A stretch of 64,000 nucleotides of DNA from assembly GCA_002751075.1 (NCBI GenBank), contig NAOQ01000081.1, forward strand, positions 118,141 through 182,140, written 5' to 3'. The DNA comes from Ichthyophonus hoferi. Lineage: Eukaryota > Opisthokonta > Ichthyosporea > Ichthyophonida > Ichthyophonidae. This document shows, piece by piece, positions 20,901 to 33,704 of this stretch. Below the pieces are notes generated by a model. It saw only the letters and a list, made by a program, of their open reading frames with translations, made no database searches and was not told where the DNA came from. Both the position numbers and the translations under genes were made by a program. Positions within the stretch are counted from its first letter, which is position 1. The number at the start of each line of letters is the position of its first letter.

Positions 20901-22407
20901 AATGTACAAGCTTATCTGTAGTCAAAATTATTCGTCTAAAATACAACATATATACCAAAATGAATCATCTAGCACTTATTAAATCAGGAGTGAATAACAA
21001 TTCCAAATTAGGACATCTAAAATATCCCGTATATGGTAGTAGATAATGTTGAGAACAGAACAATATGCTACTCCCTATAAAAATATATTTGCAGATAAAA
21101 CAAAAATAAAGCATTACTGTATTAGAGATTTAGTCTCTATGTATATCTGGTAACCCTAAGAAAAGAGAGCCTACGATGCCTATAAAAAATGAATAAATTA
21201 TAATCAATTTTTATAGCAACAGTAAGTCACAGAGGTAATGGATGATGTAATGATACGTTGTATTTCCTACCCTCAGAAAATATATCTGTGCTATCACTGC
21301 TGCTGTCTTCCTGCGAGTTATCATCATCTACTAGCAGCTTGTCATGTATGTATGGCTTAGTAGAAAACACACAGGAAAGAGGGGGAGCACCCCTGCACGA
21401 AATTGGTATTGAGTTAATCGTATACATATAAACATACATACAAGTATGGGGTGGAGAGGGAAGTATTTTTGTCATGTATCAGGTTTAACCTATAGGGAAG
21501 ACAGCATAATTACTAGGCTCCCTATATGATCTTGATTGCACTAGTTTGACTATGAGCCTTCGACCTAACTTTAGTGGCTTACGTGTTTGTTCGGTGTATG
21601 TAAATAATGTATAAATAGACCTACTGATGCGAGACGTCAGGTAGAGGTTTTTATTTCTCTTCTAATTCTAGATTGCTTGTTGAAAGTAATTAGGATTATT
21701 ACTCCCTTTGATTAGAGAGGCGGAGTTAATTAAAACTGCTATTAAACGATAGCTGACAGTTTTCAAGACATTATATAGTTGAACATATATATGTAAGTAC
21801 TTGAGAATGTAACTTTATATATATACAGGTTAGACCCGTACTATACATAATACACAATCAAAAAAAAAGTTTTCTAAACGTATAACTGTGTGTTTTGTCT
21901 GATGTTTTAAAATAGAATATGGGGCATTGTACCTTCTTTCTGGCTATAATACATATCTATTTAATTGAAAAAAAATAATGCATGTGTGTAGTCGATTGGG
22001 AAAAGCATCAATGAGAATAAATTGTTCATTATATACTTAGACAGGGTAACACTAACACCTGGGATAAATTAACATTAGCCTGTAATAAAATAGTAAGAAA
22101 AAGAATCAATATAAGTTAAGAGACATAGATATAGATGTGTTCAATAAAAAAACTTGTACAAAAGAATACAACGATAATGATAGTTTAACTAATAGAAAGT
22201 GAGAAACAAGGTAAGAGCCAGAAATAAGAACAAGAGAATGGGTAAGTATAAGTAAGAAATAGCAAAAAAGATCGTTCTTTTTTTTTGAATGGATGGAGAT
22301 AGACAAGGTAAAGATATAACTGAAACCGATACAAGGCATATCTCAATACATACATACCTACGAGTGAAAGGGTCAACATGCGAGATTTTTCTCCGTTTTT
22401 TTGGCAT
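14937..22407 (-). CDS. NFATC2IP: NFATC2IP/Rad60/Esc2-type protein with two SUMO-like domains
   Basis: Exons in transcript order: 22407-22358, 21392-21271, 20068-19933, 19670-19548, 18502-18391, a doubtful 18240-18186, 17725-17697, 17595-17448, 16484-16397, 15896-15797, 15098-14937. With the doubtful exon the total is 1125 nt (374 residues; human NFATC2IP has 419); without it the frame does not close. The start MPKKRRK is an NLS-like basic patch, followed by an acidic serine-rich stretch and a coiled-coil-like charged segment. Two SUMO-like (Rad60-SLD) folds follow. The first runs from EDIEIVLFEMPG through DTFMKMMKYHAH and LVLMLDDKKIEAY to ALDVYWAG. The second is residues 300-374, from MTKLTVKLRFGEKDI through YKFIFDDEEL to EYTIEVVQV and the stop. 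The family acts in the nucleus with the SUMO E2 UBC9 in genome maintenance and gene regulation. Family assignment rests on the tandem SLDs; orthology to NFATC2IP rather than a generic Rad60 relative is likely but not proven. Confidence 0.75.
15942..16191. repeat. 40-bp minisatellite, six full units
   Basis: Units begin at 15942, 15982, 16022, 16062, 16102 and 16142, with a partial seventh at 16182. Each starts CCTAATAAGGATTATAA and ends AAGTGGCTTTGT, with a few substitutions per unit. The array lies in the intron between the exons at 15.8 and 16.4 kb of the NFATC2IP-like gene. There are no spacers between units, so it is not a CRISPR array. Confidence 0.93.
17773..18005. repeat. Tandem duplication of a 116-bp unit
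   Basis: A unit starting TAAATTAATTAATTAATTAA at 17773 is repeated imperfectly from 17889. Both copies share CTTTAGTTAATAATCAG, TTATCAAGT and GTATATTG segments in the same order. It is intronic in the NFATC2IP-like gene. Confidence 0.85.
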
Positions 22408-22467
22408 TTCATCTGGAGGTATGGACAGATGGGTTATCTACAAAATACAAAATATCTCTTCTTTTTT

Positions 22468-22660
22468 CATTGAGTGATGTACACCAATAGAAAAATACAC
22501 TATGAACTATTGCTAGCTTGTGTATGGATACAGACAGGCTATTTACCAAGCATGCATGCTTTCATTGGATGCTGTACATCAATAGAAAAATAGCTTGTGA
22601 AATACTATTAACTTGTGTATGTGTGTACTAGTATTTGAAATTGTCTAGGCGTTAAAAGGA
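22468..22660. repeat. 95-bp direct repeat upstream of the NFATC2IP-like start
   Basis: The block beginning CATTGAGTGATGTACACCAA at 22468 recurs in altered form as CATTGGATGCTGTACATCAA at 22563. Both copies continue with TAGAAAAATA and an ACTTGTGTATG-like end. The pair lies 60-250 bases upstream of the start codon, so it may fall in the promoter. Confidence 0.75.
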
Positions 22661-24903
22661 AATTTGTCAGGATTGCTTACCTAAGAATAATTAAACTGTA
22701 AACAGAATTATTTAAAACCTATATATAATTGGTTAACCAATCATATATGGTATTCTATTATCCTTGACAACTTTAACTTGAGTGAGAGACAACAATCCAA
22801 TGAAAACTTCAGAATAATCTGCTAAATGAATAGTAAAAGGCCACTCGTTTTAAAGTATACAAATATAAATACGTTTTTTTAAAAAAGCCTCACCAATAAA
22901 GAAAACTGTAAATTTAAACGTAAAACATAATTAGTGTTATAGATAGAAGTGCAATAATCCAACGGATAAAGCATGTTTTTTTATATATATATAAAAAAGA
23001 TTAATAGTGCAAAATTTAAATATATATATGAGAATATAATGAACAAAGGCAAGCTTCTATAAAGTTACTTGGCAGAAACAATTGGTGTAGAAAAAAGTAA
23101 AGCCAACCATTAGTATGACAAGAATCATATTGTTAATGGAGAGAAAAAAAACTGATTTAAAGCACTTTGAAATGAGAAAATCAAAAGAAAATTCTAGTTT
23201 CTTTTTAGTGTTTATTGGAATTTCTCGTGTAAGATACCCTTAAATTAATTAACAAAATCACAAAACATATAAATAAGAATTTATTGCCACTATTAAATAA
23301 ATAACTGTAGTTACAGTTATTTATACTTTATTCTCTCCTGGCATATCTATGTATAACCGTGTTTATTTCTCTCCTATTCATCTTCTCTTACTACTTTTAA
23401 TTCTTTTAGTCATAATCTTTCATTGTTTCTCTTTTACTATTACCCATTCACGTGTATATATATCCATGCATGCACCCTTTTTGTTCTACATCAGTATCTA
23501 AGCAATAGAATCGGATTAACATGAAATAAATCACCGATAAATAGCCTCAACAAATAACACTTTACTTTATACCTTCCCTCTCCAAAGATATATTGTCATA
23601 CACACTCCATTTTTCCCATAACATGTTTAACCAAATATAGAAAGAATTACAACATATTAGCGGAAACAAATATATATAAAAATCCAAATGAAAACTTGCA
23701 TTGTTTTATTGACCATCATCCTATAGTAATGTACAACGAAAATGCAGTCAAGCTTATGGTTCCTTCAAATCTTGGAGCTACCTCTATATGAGCATATATG
23801 TATCACATTTATAGATCATATTACGTGTTCCTATTGTACATACACATGCATACACACTCAGAGTAATATCCATATCCATTTAGGTTATTGACCTTAAAGA
23901 ATACACCAGTATCTATACACCTTCTTTAAAGTAAATAACTAAAAAGTCTCAAGCATGTAATTGGATTTGTTCCAGAAAATAGCTATGTTTTCAGAAAGAG
24001 AATAGGGCAAGAGGCTAGGAAGAAGTGCAAACCTTTGCCATGTAGTGCTGATGGAGTCATTACTTAAGTTTCTGTACGTCAGCCCTAAGCCAACAATATA
24101 GCGCACAACAGTATCAAAAATATTGGGTTGAGTTACAAGACATTAACTACCTCGTTTTGTAGGAGGGAATGAGGGAAGGTAAAATGTTGAACTCGAAAAA
24201 CAAGAGCAAATCTACATGCGTCTACATACATAGGTCCTGTGACTACGCCAGAGAATACTGAGAAAGGTTACATAACCTCAGTTTTCTGTAGTTCATATTC
24301 AACCCTTTTGCTAATGTTCTGGATTTGGAATGGGCTATTAATTATCTCTTATAAAGGTTTTCTTAAAAACATTTCAGTTTTGCTTTGCTTGGTATTAATA
24401 ATATACCTATAAAACTATAATCCGTACTGTTATTAATTTAATCGCCATTTCGAGCCTTGGAATTCCCGTTAAAATTAACCACGGTGTGCATGACAGTGTC
24501 ATGAATTACCAGGTCCTACCATGATATTTCTCTTTAGCCATTATTTTTATGGTTAAATGACTATGATGTACTGAACCATAAATACTTAACATAACTGATA
24601 GGCATCTAAGATATAATATGATATGCAACACATCAAAAGTAAGAATAAATCTAAATAAACAGCTAGGACTGATTTTAACGCCCTTTTAAAATATAAAACC
24701 ATTGTTAGATATAAGTAAAGTCGGGTTTGGTGTACGCAATAGCAATTGCTAATAATATTAAATCATTATAGTTGGATAAAGACGTATCTAAATTACTTGA
24801 ATGTTTCTTTTTATTAAGCAGTAATGTTAGAATTCAACGTTATGTCTCAGGTATTCAAACCCTCAATCAGTAAAGTGATGACACCTATTCTTTATTAAAA
24901 CTA
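22661..24903. other. Gene-poor AT-rich region
   Basis: No frame of notable length, no splice-supported exon and no RNA gene is recognised on either strand. The sequence is AT-rich with short poly-A and TATA runs. Confidence 0.4.
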
Positions 24904-25313
24904 TCTTGGGAATCAAAAGTAGAGACGAGCATTCCTATGGCCTAGATTCGCCTATAAGGAGATGGAATACCAAATTATGGGGCATTATAACGTATTCCTT
25001 TGCATACACGGAGTAAAGATATTTTAAAACATCTATTTATTATTAAACAAATCAGCGGGACTTGCCTTAGGCAGAATGCCTGAGCAATGTGTTATCTGGA
25101 CCCCAAAACATACGATCTGAAGTGGCTTAATATATAGTCTGCCATTGGCTGGTTCAATTTTGATCGATAATCTTGGATTGACATTTATTTAACATTAGGT
25201 TGAACCAACTATATTTCCAGGCTACATCTGTATAGTAATTGTTATTAATATTACACATAACTAATAACTACATAAGAAAATACTTACATTCATTAAATAT
25301 TCCTTTTTTAACA
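24904..25313 (+). mobile_element. LTR-like interspersed repeat, copy B (fossil)
   Basis: This copy is collinear with copy A: it shares GGAATACCAAATTA, TACACGGAGTA, GCAATGTGTTATCTGG and TGGCTGGTTC in the same order, and ends near TTTTTTAACA. It is in the same orientation as copy A, clearly diverged and old. Confidence 0.55.
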
Positions 25314-28300
25314 AAATATTATTTCGATGCTACAGTATTATGATAATAATGAATACAATGGTTGCCTCCTGTCATAAGTACTAGGCAGTCACTACTATAG
25401 ATCATGGACTACCTATAGTGTCTTCGATAATATCAGATGACCCAGCTCTCGGATTAGGCAATGTCCAAGGCAGTTGCATTATCTTTTCTTTAATTAGAGC
25501 AAGCCCACAAAGGCCTTAAACTCATGTCCCTAAAATGTTAACAATACAAATTACTGGTAACCCTCACAGGACAGCACAGGTACGGTCCCATTCATTCATG
25601 TGATTCTACTACGTTGATCATTCTACTGTCTCTTAACATATTTCATATAATGAACACCACTTAGTTTATGAATATCATCAATATTTCAGTAGTGTAGTAT
25701 TTTTACATATTGCAATCAATATTCTTTCCCCGATCCCAAGGGTATCAAGGAGCATAACTTGAAAGTCTTGGGAAATATGTGCTTCATAAGTAGGATTAAA
25801 TAGAATACATTGGTGTGTAATGGACTCTGATTAATGCCTCATGTGGTGATGAAATAGTTTATCCGTTCCTTAACAGTTTTATGCTTTAATATTATAAACG
25901 TTAGTTATTTACAAATTCCGATTGGACATTAAAGCAATGCCTCTAATGTATTGACCAGTTACAAAATGCAGCCCGGGCAGGCCTCGTGACCATTTATGAG
26001 TATTTGATTGGTTAAACTGTTTTGCAAGAGGCACTTCATATTGCGGTAATTCCATTAAAGAGTACAAACAACTCCGCCTGGCACCCCTATTGGATATATG
26101 TTATTAAACTATGTAAAGACATTGACTGGCTTGCTTTATGTACAACTTATTGACTGAATGATCCCCATTAAGATGTAATATTAATATACACTTTCAAAAT
26201 AAAACAATACGGACTCCCGAAATGATCTAGCCGGTTCCATCTTCTGACAGATCAACTTAAGGAAACTACAAATCATAGCACCTTATCAACCCACATGTCC
26301 AAGTGTGAGAACGATTAACTCTTACTTTCTTCCCTGCCCCGCTGAAATCTTTTTAAAAAATTCTTGGCGCAGTTTACACTAGAACATTCGAATCACATCC
26401 TGACCGCAGCTATCGAATCCGTTAGAGTAAGCAGGTAGCTTTATCCCCGGGATTTCTACAGTTCGAAGGGCAGCTGAGTTTCAACACAGTCGAGCGTCAC
26501 TTCAACTATGTTTGAGTTTCATCCTATCAGTCAGCCACGTATGGAAAATTCCTTCAACATAGATATTGTCTTAAATATCGTGACAGATATGCCCCTTAAT
26601 GTGTATGATACAGTCTTAACATCTTCATCATTTGGCGCTGTAGCGCTGTAATAAAATATACCCATGTAAAATTAGTTCAGCCTGATCCAACCTGAGCCGG
26701 CCCAAAAGCCTCTTATGACCCTACTTTCTCGCTACTACTGGTCGATAGCGATTCCCACACACGACACTCTGCCTTAGAAAGAACAACTCTAAGGGAATTT
26801 TAATGTAAGCCCATGTATCACAATACCTCTCCACCAGTAAAATGTATTCAAGTATTGAAATTCATTACTATTTCCATTTGGAAAACCCTAAAATTTGATT
26901 AGCAACCCGTTGGCATTCTTACGAACACCTCCAAGTCAAGCATTCAAATGGTAGTCATCTACACAGCGAAGAGATCTCCGCTAATTCTTGAATGATCCGT
27001 TCGTATTTCAACCGGACGTGAAGATCCTAGGTTACTTATTCTGTTTCAATGATAGTAGACAATATTGAGGTTTCCTTAGCTCATCAACTATTGATCTATT
27101 TCTTTCAAGAACTGTAGACCCCAGCAGATTCAGCAATCACATTTCCAGTATAGATGATATGTAGAATAAAAAAGTTTTTAAAATTACCGGCATAAGCAAT
27201 GTTACGGAAGTTATACTGGAAATAGAGTTATATACAAACCACATTTTTCATGGAGTACTCTCCAAGTAGTAGTAGAAACCGAGGTATCAAATGATATGAT
27301 AAAATATATTGACAGATGACAGTCTGGTGCCTATTAATATTACTTTCGCATCTTCCTAGAGATCACACCAGCTTCCTGTAGACCGTTTTACCTCTCAAGC
27401 TTATACTACTGCTTTCATAATTTTATTTCATGATCCTTATCCGGTTGTATGTCCAGTTTCATTTGATAGTAGAATGGGTTTATTATTAACTTTTCCCCTT
27501 ACTCCATAAATGGCTTATTGATAAAAAGGTCTATGTACATATTTAGGAAGGGACAAAGTTTTAAACATTAGACACCTTGTCTTATTGTAGCTCTATATAT
27601 AGCTAGTTGACTTTATTATATTGTAAAAACTTCATGCAAGGGTTCTGTTATGCCCAAACAGTAGATAGATGTATTGCTGTCGTGATTGTGATTACTTTTA
27701 CGGTGTTAAGTATGATAACATTCTCCATTATCAAATGTAGCTAGTTTACTTGGGAATGGGGTTTTGTCGAGGCAGGGGTTTTACTTGTTTGTTTATTTTG
27801 AGAGAAGGCTTTATTTCCATTTACTTTTATTATAATGCCAAAATAAATGCTTTCTGACCTTTTTTTTCTTTTTTCTTTTTTTCCTGAAAATACAACTTGG
27901 TTGTATAGACGTTTTAAATATATAGATAATTAAATCTGTCAAAGTTGACAAGCTAATGCTGTACATGTAAATTCATGTTATTTGACGAGAGAACCAAATT
28001 GTTATAAGCCTAAATAAGATAATAGTATTGTGACTTACAATTCTATCCTTTTTGTTTGTTATTACCCTAGCATCACCGGAATACTGTAAGAGTATTACAG
28101 CAGTATATTGTCGATGGTTGCATGAGGATAGAAAACTTTGAAAAATAAAAATTGGGCGTTTATTTAACCATTTAAGGCTTTGAAAATATACACTTTCTGG
28201 TGAATTTTATGTATCATAAAAAGATTGTCTATTATTGCCTACCTCATTGAAACTTATCTACGCCTTCACCTATTATGCTACATTGTGTATCAAGGCAAGA

Positions 28301-29652
28301 TTAAAATGATATATGCAAATACAAAATTATGCATAGACAACTGAGCCAAGTTTATCTATATGATGGGGAAATAATAAGAACTTACATTTTAAAAAGATAT
28401 ACTTCATCAAATATATTAAAATTAAAGATAAACCTTTGGCCACCACCTTACATCATGACCGAGTCAATCATAGTGTACAATTGCATCTAATCTCAGTCCA
28501 ATCAAAATAATTTTTAGAGTGCGTATATCTAGGTTCAAGCTATGTTTATGTGGGTAAATATGTACAGGCTCATATGCTATGCCTATATGTATAGATACAT
28601 ATATATACTCGGTTAAGTTGGGTGGATCTACGTAAATGAATGACCATATATATAAAAATGTGTAACAGAAAAGATGTGTGAATGGGTGATGAATTGTTGC
28701 TGTTTCATATTGGCTTCTGTTCTCACACGCTATCTCTTCCCATTCATTATTTTTCACACACAACTTTAGACAAATTCTTTCAAAATGACCTTTGTTCTCT
28801 TGCTCGGTCTTATTTTCCACCCAATCCAAGAGGCAGGTAGATCAAAGCCTAGGTAGCAGTTCGATGAAACAAGAGAATGACGATAGTTTACCTCAGGTAG
28901 AGGTAGGGCACTTTACTTATAACATACTTAGTTATTCCAAGAGTAACTATGGCACTTTTCTTGATTATTTCTGAATTGGAAGATGTAAATATAACTAAAC
29001 AAAATGACCTATACATCCTGTTTTAATGAATATACATGATGTGGTTTATAGATATATTCATTTGTTTTACTTAAGGATGTGCTCCCCTGGGGGTAGGCTT
29101 AAAATGTAATAAAAATATTTTTTTAATCTAAAACAAAAAGAAGAGTGAGACATGTGAACAGACAGATATATTGATCAACATTAAAACATAGATAAGCGTG
29201 TGTACACCAAAGAAATAAAAAGAAGATATTAGGTAATCGTGATGTTTTGCTTAATAAATATTCTTAAATGCTTTACTAATCACATTTGATTTTTCAGGCT
29301 TAGATGTTAATTGAAAGAAAAAAATTCGCGGAGAATTTGAAAACAACAAATTCGGCACAATTATATAACTGTACGTTTGTCTCAGTATGTGACTATGCTT
29401 GTCTGCTGATACATAGGAAAGCAGAAATGTCAAGAGAGATATGAGTCTATGATATGTCAGTCTATATTTTAGTAGAGTAGGTTGTATCGATGAGAGAGAT
29501 GGCGGAGAAAATAATGAAAAATCAAATTGTAGCCAAGGGGCTGGATAAAAAGTTGGGGTAAGTAGTTGATAATTGTGTGGATACGGGGGAAGGGAGTGTG
29601 ATATGAATTAAAATAGTATAATGAAATGATAGTAGACAGATACCATTATTCT
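25314..29652. other. Gene-poor region with a slightly GC-richer block
   Basis: Between about 25.9 and 27.2 kb the base composition is less AT-biased than in the flanks, yet no long frame exists on either strand. This may be a decayed element or gene, or simply old unique DNA. The minus-strand frame at 28464-28829 has no recognisable homology and is not called. Confidence 0.35.
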
Positions 29653-32600
29653 CTACTGTCCTCTCCCCCTGTTGCCTATCCTACTTGATACAGTCGTCGG
29701 ATCCCTTGGTCCTGTTCGCCTACCCCAAAAAGACATAGTTGATTGTTAGCTAGCTATATTTGGTTATTCGCATGCACTAACAATTGGTCCCTTTCATTCA
29801 ACCATAAATAACATGCGATGATACATAATAGTGATTTAGCCATGAAGTCACTCCCAGGCAAATATATATGCAAATGTATTTCTTACACTCACCTATTCGT
29901 GTACACTTTAAAATAATCATTGAACTAAAAAGAAAACAATAGTAAATAAAAAGTCAATATCATTATATACATAGACAGGAATAAATAGGTATCCTGTACA
30001 GGAAGAAGGGCAACAAATAATCAAAATAAACAGAACATTGGGATAGATTAAAAGGAGAAGGGGTTATAGACTAAATAACATCAATGGCTATAGTATATTA
30101 CACTCATATTTTTGTGTTTTACAATCAAGTAGATGCCAATATCAGTCCAAGTATTGGACGCAACCACATATTATGTATAGGGTTATCCAGGTAAAATTAT
30201 AAACATATTGGATAGAGTACATCTTCTTTTTATGCTTAATTTATCTTGGTAAAATTGACATGGAAGTATTTTAATAATAAAAAAGGACATAATTATTGAT
30301 GACTAACAAGAAAAAAGAAAAGAAAAACATGTCAGTTGGAATATCTGGTAGCATTTCTCTTAACATGCTATTTTTTCGACTATCTAACTGGGAGTATAAT
30401 ACTTATTGCATACAGTATATATCCCAATATACACTTAGATCCAAAATAAACTGAAATGTAATGACTAAGGAATTTCAACTCTAAACACAATTCTAATTTG
30501 TAATTCTATGATTTCAGACACTTCCCGGGTATTACATTAGATAAAACGTACATATGATAGACTATACTATGAAACATAACATGGCATACAATGGAACTCC
30601 ACAAATATAGACATGATTTAAAGCGCATATACCCTGTATTTTTCGGTGGTGGTGGTGGCATAGAAGTTATGAGCCCCGTATAGCCATCGGTCTCTGTGTG
30701 GGGTAAAAACCAAGGTCAGTGAATAAGGATAGGCTATATCTCTCTCTAATAATGGTTACACTATATATATATATGATTCAATTGTTATGGCATACACAAG
30801 AACATCAGGATATCTCTTATGGTTAATTCTTCACAATAAATACAAGAATGGTGCCAATAAGAGTTAATAACCTTGACTTATGTAAGTAGAATAACCGAGG
30901 TCTAATTGGAACCACATAATAAAGTAAAATTAAATTAAATTTAGAAAAATACAGACCAAACACGTATAACGTATATATGCGAGGACTTTCAATAATAATA
31001 CAGTCCTCTACAAGGTGATATGGAATAGACAACTTACCATGAGGAATCACCACAGAGGGAGGCACTATGGGTTGGTCTATAACAGGTCCAGATCTCATCG
31101 ATTGAATAAGTGGGGTCTTTTGCACTCCTTGGTAGATATTAGACTTATCTACTACTGTCAACCATGTGTTTAGATTATCCTCTGCCTCATCTAGAATGGC
31201 GTGCATTAACTGTATGTGGATAGAAAAATGTATATATAAGTAGATGTTCTCACATGTGGATGTGTGGATGCGTGTGTGTAATGGATATAAATATATATAA
31301 TAAATAGGTAAAAGAACTCGTGTTGTATTGCATAGGATTACTCATACTAGTAAATACTATAGATTGGGCAAAGGGAAAAGAAGAAAATAAGCCAAGATGT
31401 GTAGAGTGAGTGCAGAACGAAAAAGATATTGTATAGTGAGGCAAGATAGAGGGAAAGGAGAAATTAGTTCCACCGTAGGGGAATATGTCTTTGTATATAT
31501 TAACAACAGAGAATTTGCTTCATAAGAAAAACAAAGAAATATAGTTTTTGCTTATGAATACAAATATCTTCCCTATTACTTTATTATTCATACTAAGAAC
31601 CATCGTTGGCTAACCAGAACAAGAAAGAAAAGGGAGTTTCGAGTGCATATACACATACTAGCTAATGCATGTAAATGTAAGAATAAGGACCAATATATAT
31701 ATGACACAACGTAAGAAAAGATGAAAGGCTCAACTACCACACACCACCGCACGCCAACTTACATAGGATAGACCTCATATGTATAGCATAGTATGCATTC
31801 GTTTAGAAAAACAAAATAATATAATCGATATAATGATGTGCTCCCAAGAAGGAGAAGGTATAACAAAGAAACAATACAGTATGAATAGTTTGCATGTTGA
31901 AATGTTTCCAACTATTTGGGTTTATGGTTTAATATTGAATAAATGTAGATAGGTGGATTTTGTGTTGTGGTGCACAAACATGCATAATAACATATATCTG
32001 GCTAAGTAAATAATTTCATATCGTATGGATAACTGTATGTTTCAGTAAAGAGTAGGATGATAATATGCGTGCAATACAAACTAGCCCTATATTTCTTTGT
32101 TGTGCATGAAGCATATATGAATGATTACATGATATGTACTTGAAAATAATGCGCCTGGGTTATTCTTCAAACCTACAAATAATGGTATTGCAGAATCCTA
32201 AACTTGCATAATATTTCTGANNNNNNNNNNNNNNNNNNNNNNNNNNNNNNNNNNNNNNNNNNNNNNNNNNNNNNNNNNNNNNNNNNNNNNNNNNNNNNNN
32301 NNNNNNNNNNNNNNNNNNNNNNNNNNNNNNNNNNNNNNNNNNNNNNNNNNNNNNNNNNNNNNNNNNNNNNNNNNNNNNNNNNNNNNNNNNNNNNNNNNNN
32401 NNNNNNNNNNNNNNNNNNNNNNNNNNNNNNNNNNNNNNNNNNNNNNNNNNNNNNNNNNNNNNNNNNNNNNNNNNNNNNNNNNNNNNNNNNNNNNNNNNNN
32501 NNNNNNNNNNNNNNNNNNNNNNNNNNNNNNNNNNNNNNNNNNNNNNNNNNNNNNNNNTTCTTTGTTGTGCATGAAGCATATATGAATGATTACATGATAT

Positions 32601-33277
32601 GTACTTGAAAATAATGCGCCTGGGTTATTCTTCAAACCTACAAATAATGGTATTGCAGAATCCTAAACTTGCATAATATTTATTTATTTGGGTATATGCA
32701 TTTAGTTATTAACGTAAAAAAAAGTATTACGAGTGTGACTATAAGAATGTTGTGTACATATTCATATTATATTATCCATTTCGTGTAATATATGCTAGTA
32801 TATACCAATGTGTGTAAGTGCTTAAGTCCAAGTATGTGGTGTGCTCTCTCTCTCTCTTGTGCTAGTGAAATCAAGTTTTCTTGCTTCCGTGGCCTGGTCA
32901 TTTACTTATAAAACTATAGTTTTATAAAGAAACTGAGTCCATATTAAGTATATTGTATCAATAAAACATCGCCCTATTTCCAAATGTGAGCAAAATTTGT
33001 AAACAAAAATATATAATATTATAGGGCTATTCCATTCTTTTATTTCCTTCAAATATCTTGAATACATGGCTCATAAAATACTTACTTTAAGTTTCTGTAG
33101 AGTAAGAAGCAAATTCCCGTTAAGATTTTTTACTAACCCATTCATAGCCACCGTAGTTTTAAGTTCTTTTTGCAGTCCCTCGGACTCTTCCTCTTGGTTT
33201 ATCAAAGTACCTACATTCTCTATTGTATTTATTGCTTCTTCTTCTAAACATGAGTTAGTCCCTGAAACGCTTGACAT
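29653..33277 (-). CDS. Unrecognised small coiled-coil protein, 4 exons
   Basis: Exons in transcript order: 33277-33086, 31209-31038, 30693-30633, 29719-29653. All junctions are GT/AG and in phase; 492 nt gives 163 residues. An alternative in-frame Met at 33301 would add eight residues. The N-terminal half is charged and helical-looking (EEEAINTIENVGTLINQEE, then HAILDEAEDNLNTWL), compatible with a coiled coil. The middle is proline-rich (IVPPSVVIPH and a run of five prolines). The tail is Arg/Gly-rich (SSRIGNRGRGQ), which could bind RNA or be an arginine-methylation site; that is inference. I do not recognise the family. The consistent phases and composition argue that it is a real gene. The first intron contains the 337-base N gap, so a missed exon is possible. 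Confidence 0.55.
32093..32681. repeat. Identical 124-bp copies flanking a 337-base N gap
   Basis: The sequences 32093-32216 and 32558-32681 appear identical by eye, both starting TTCTTTGTTGTGCATGAAGC and ending GCATAATATTT. The gap of N bases occupies 32221-32557. Either two contigs overlap and were not merged, or a tandem repeat of about 465 bases is present. Confidence 0.9.
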
Positions 33278-33301
33278 ATTGATGGGAAATTTAATTACCA
33301 T

Positions 33302-33704
33302 CTATCTATTTAGATATACTTGTCTAGTAATAAAGTGCCTGTATAATATCCTTCTAATATAATTCTAGTAATATTTCAATTTGTATTGGTTTCTGGTTTA
33401 AAGGTCAAATGTGAAGCAGCTAAGGTAATAACGATTAATCACTATTCAATCGCTAAGATTAATGTTAATCACATATTAATCATTACGATTGATATTAATA
33501 ACCAATTACTTTATAATATTAACCACCAATAGATCTCTATGATGAGCAAGATATCTTCAGATAGGAATGTGCAAATATATTTCATAGTTTTCGCGCCAAA
33601 ATACGGAAAAATGCGATAAATAATTTTTATACTTTTTTATAGTGAAATATTGATTTTAATATATATGACATTTCTTGGATAAAAAATAATTTAAAATAGA
33701 AGAG
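33302..33704. other. Upstream region of the 4-exon gene
   Basis: AT-rich, with no gene. Short words such as TTAATCAC/TTAATCAT recur around 33.43-33.50 kb. The promoter of the minus-strand gene should lie here. Confidence 0.3.

Noticed and set aside
26380-26470. Possible tRNA-like words (for example GTTCGAA)
   Set aside because: No complete acceptor, anticodon and T-arm pairing could be laid out; no tRNA or rRNA is supported anywhere in the window.
32160-32635. Long frames on both strands across 32.16-32.64 kb
   Set aside because: They consist almost entirely of N bases from the assembly gap.
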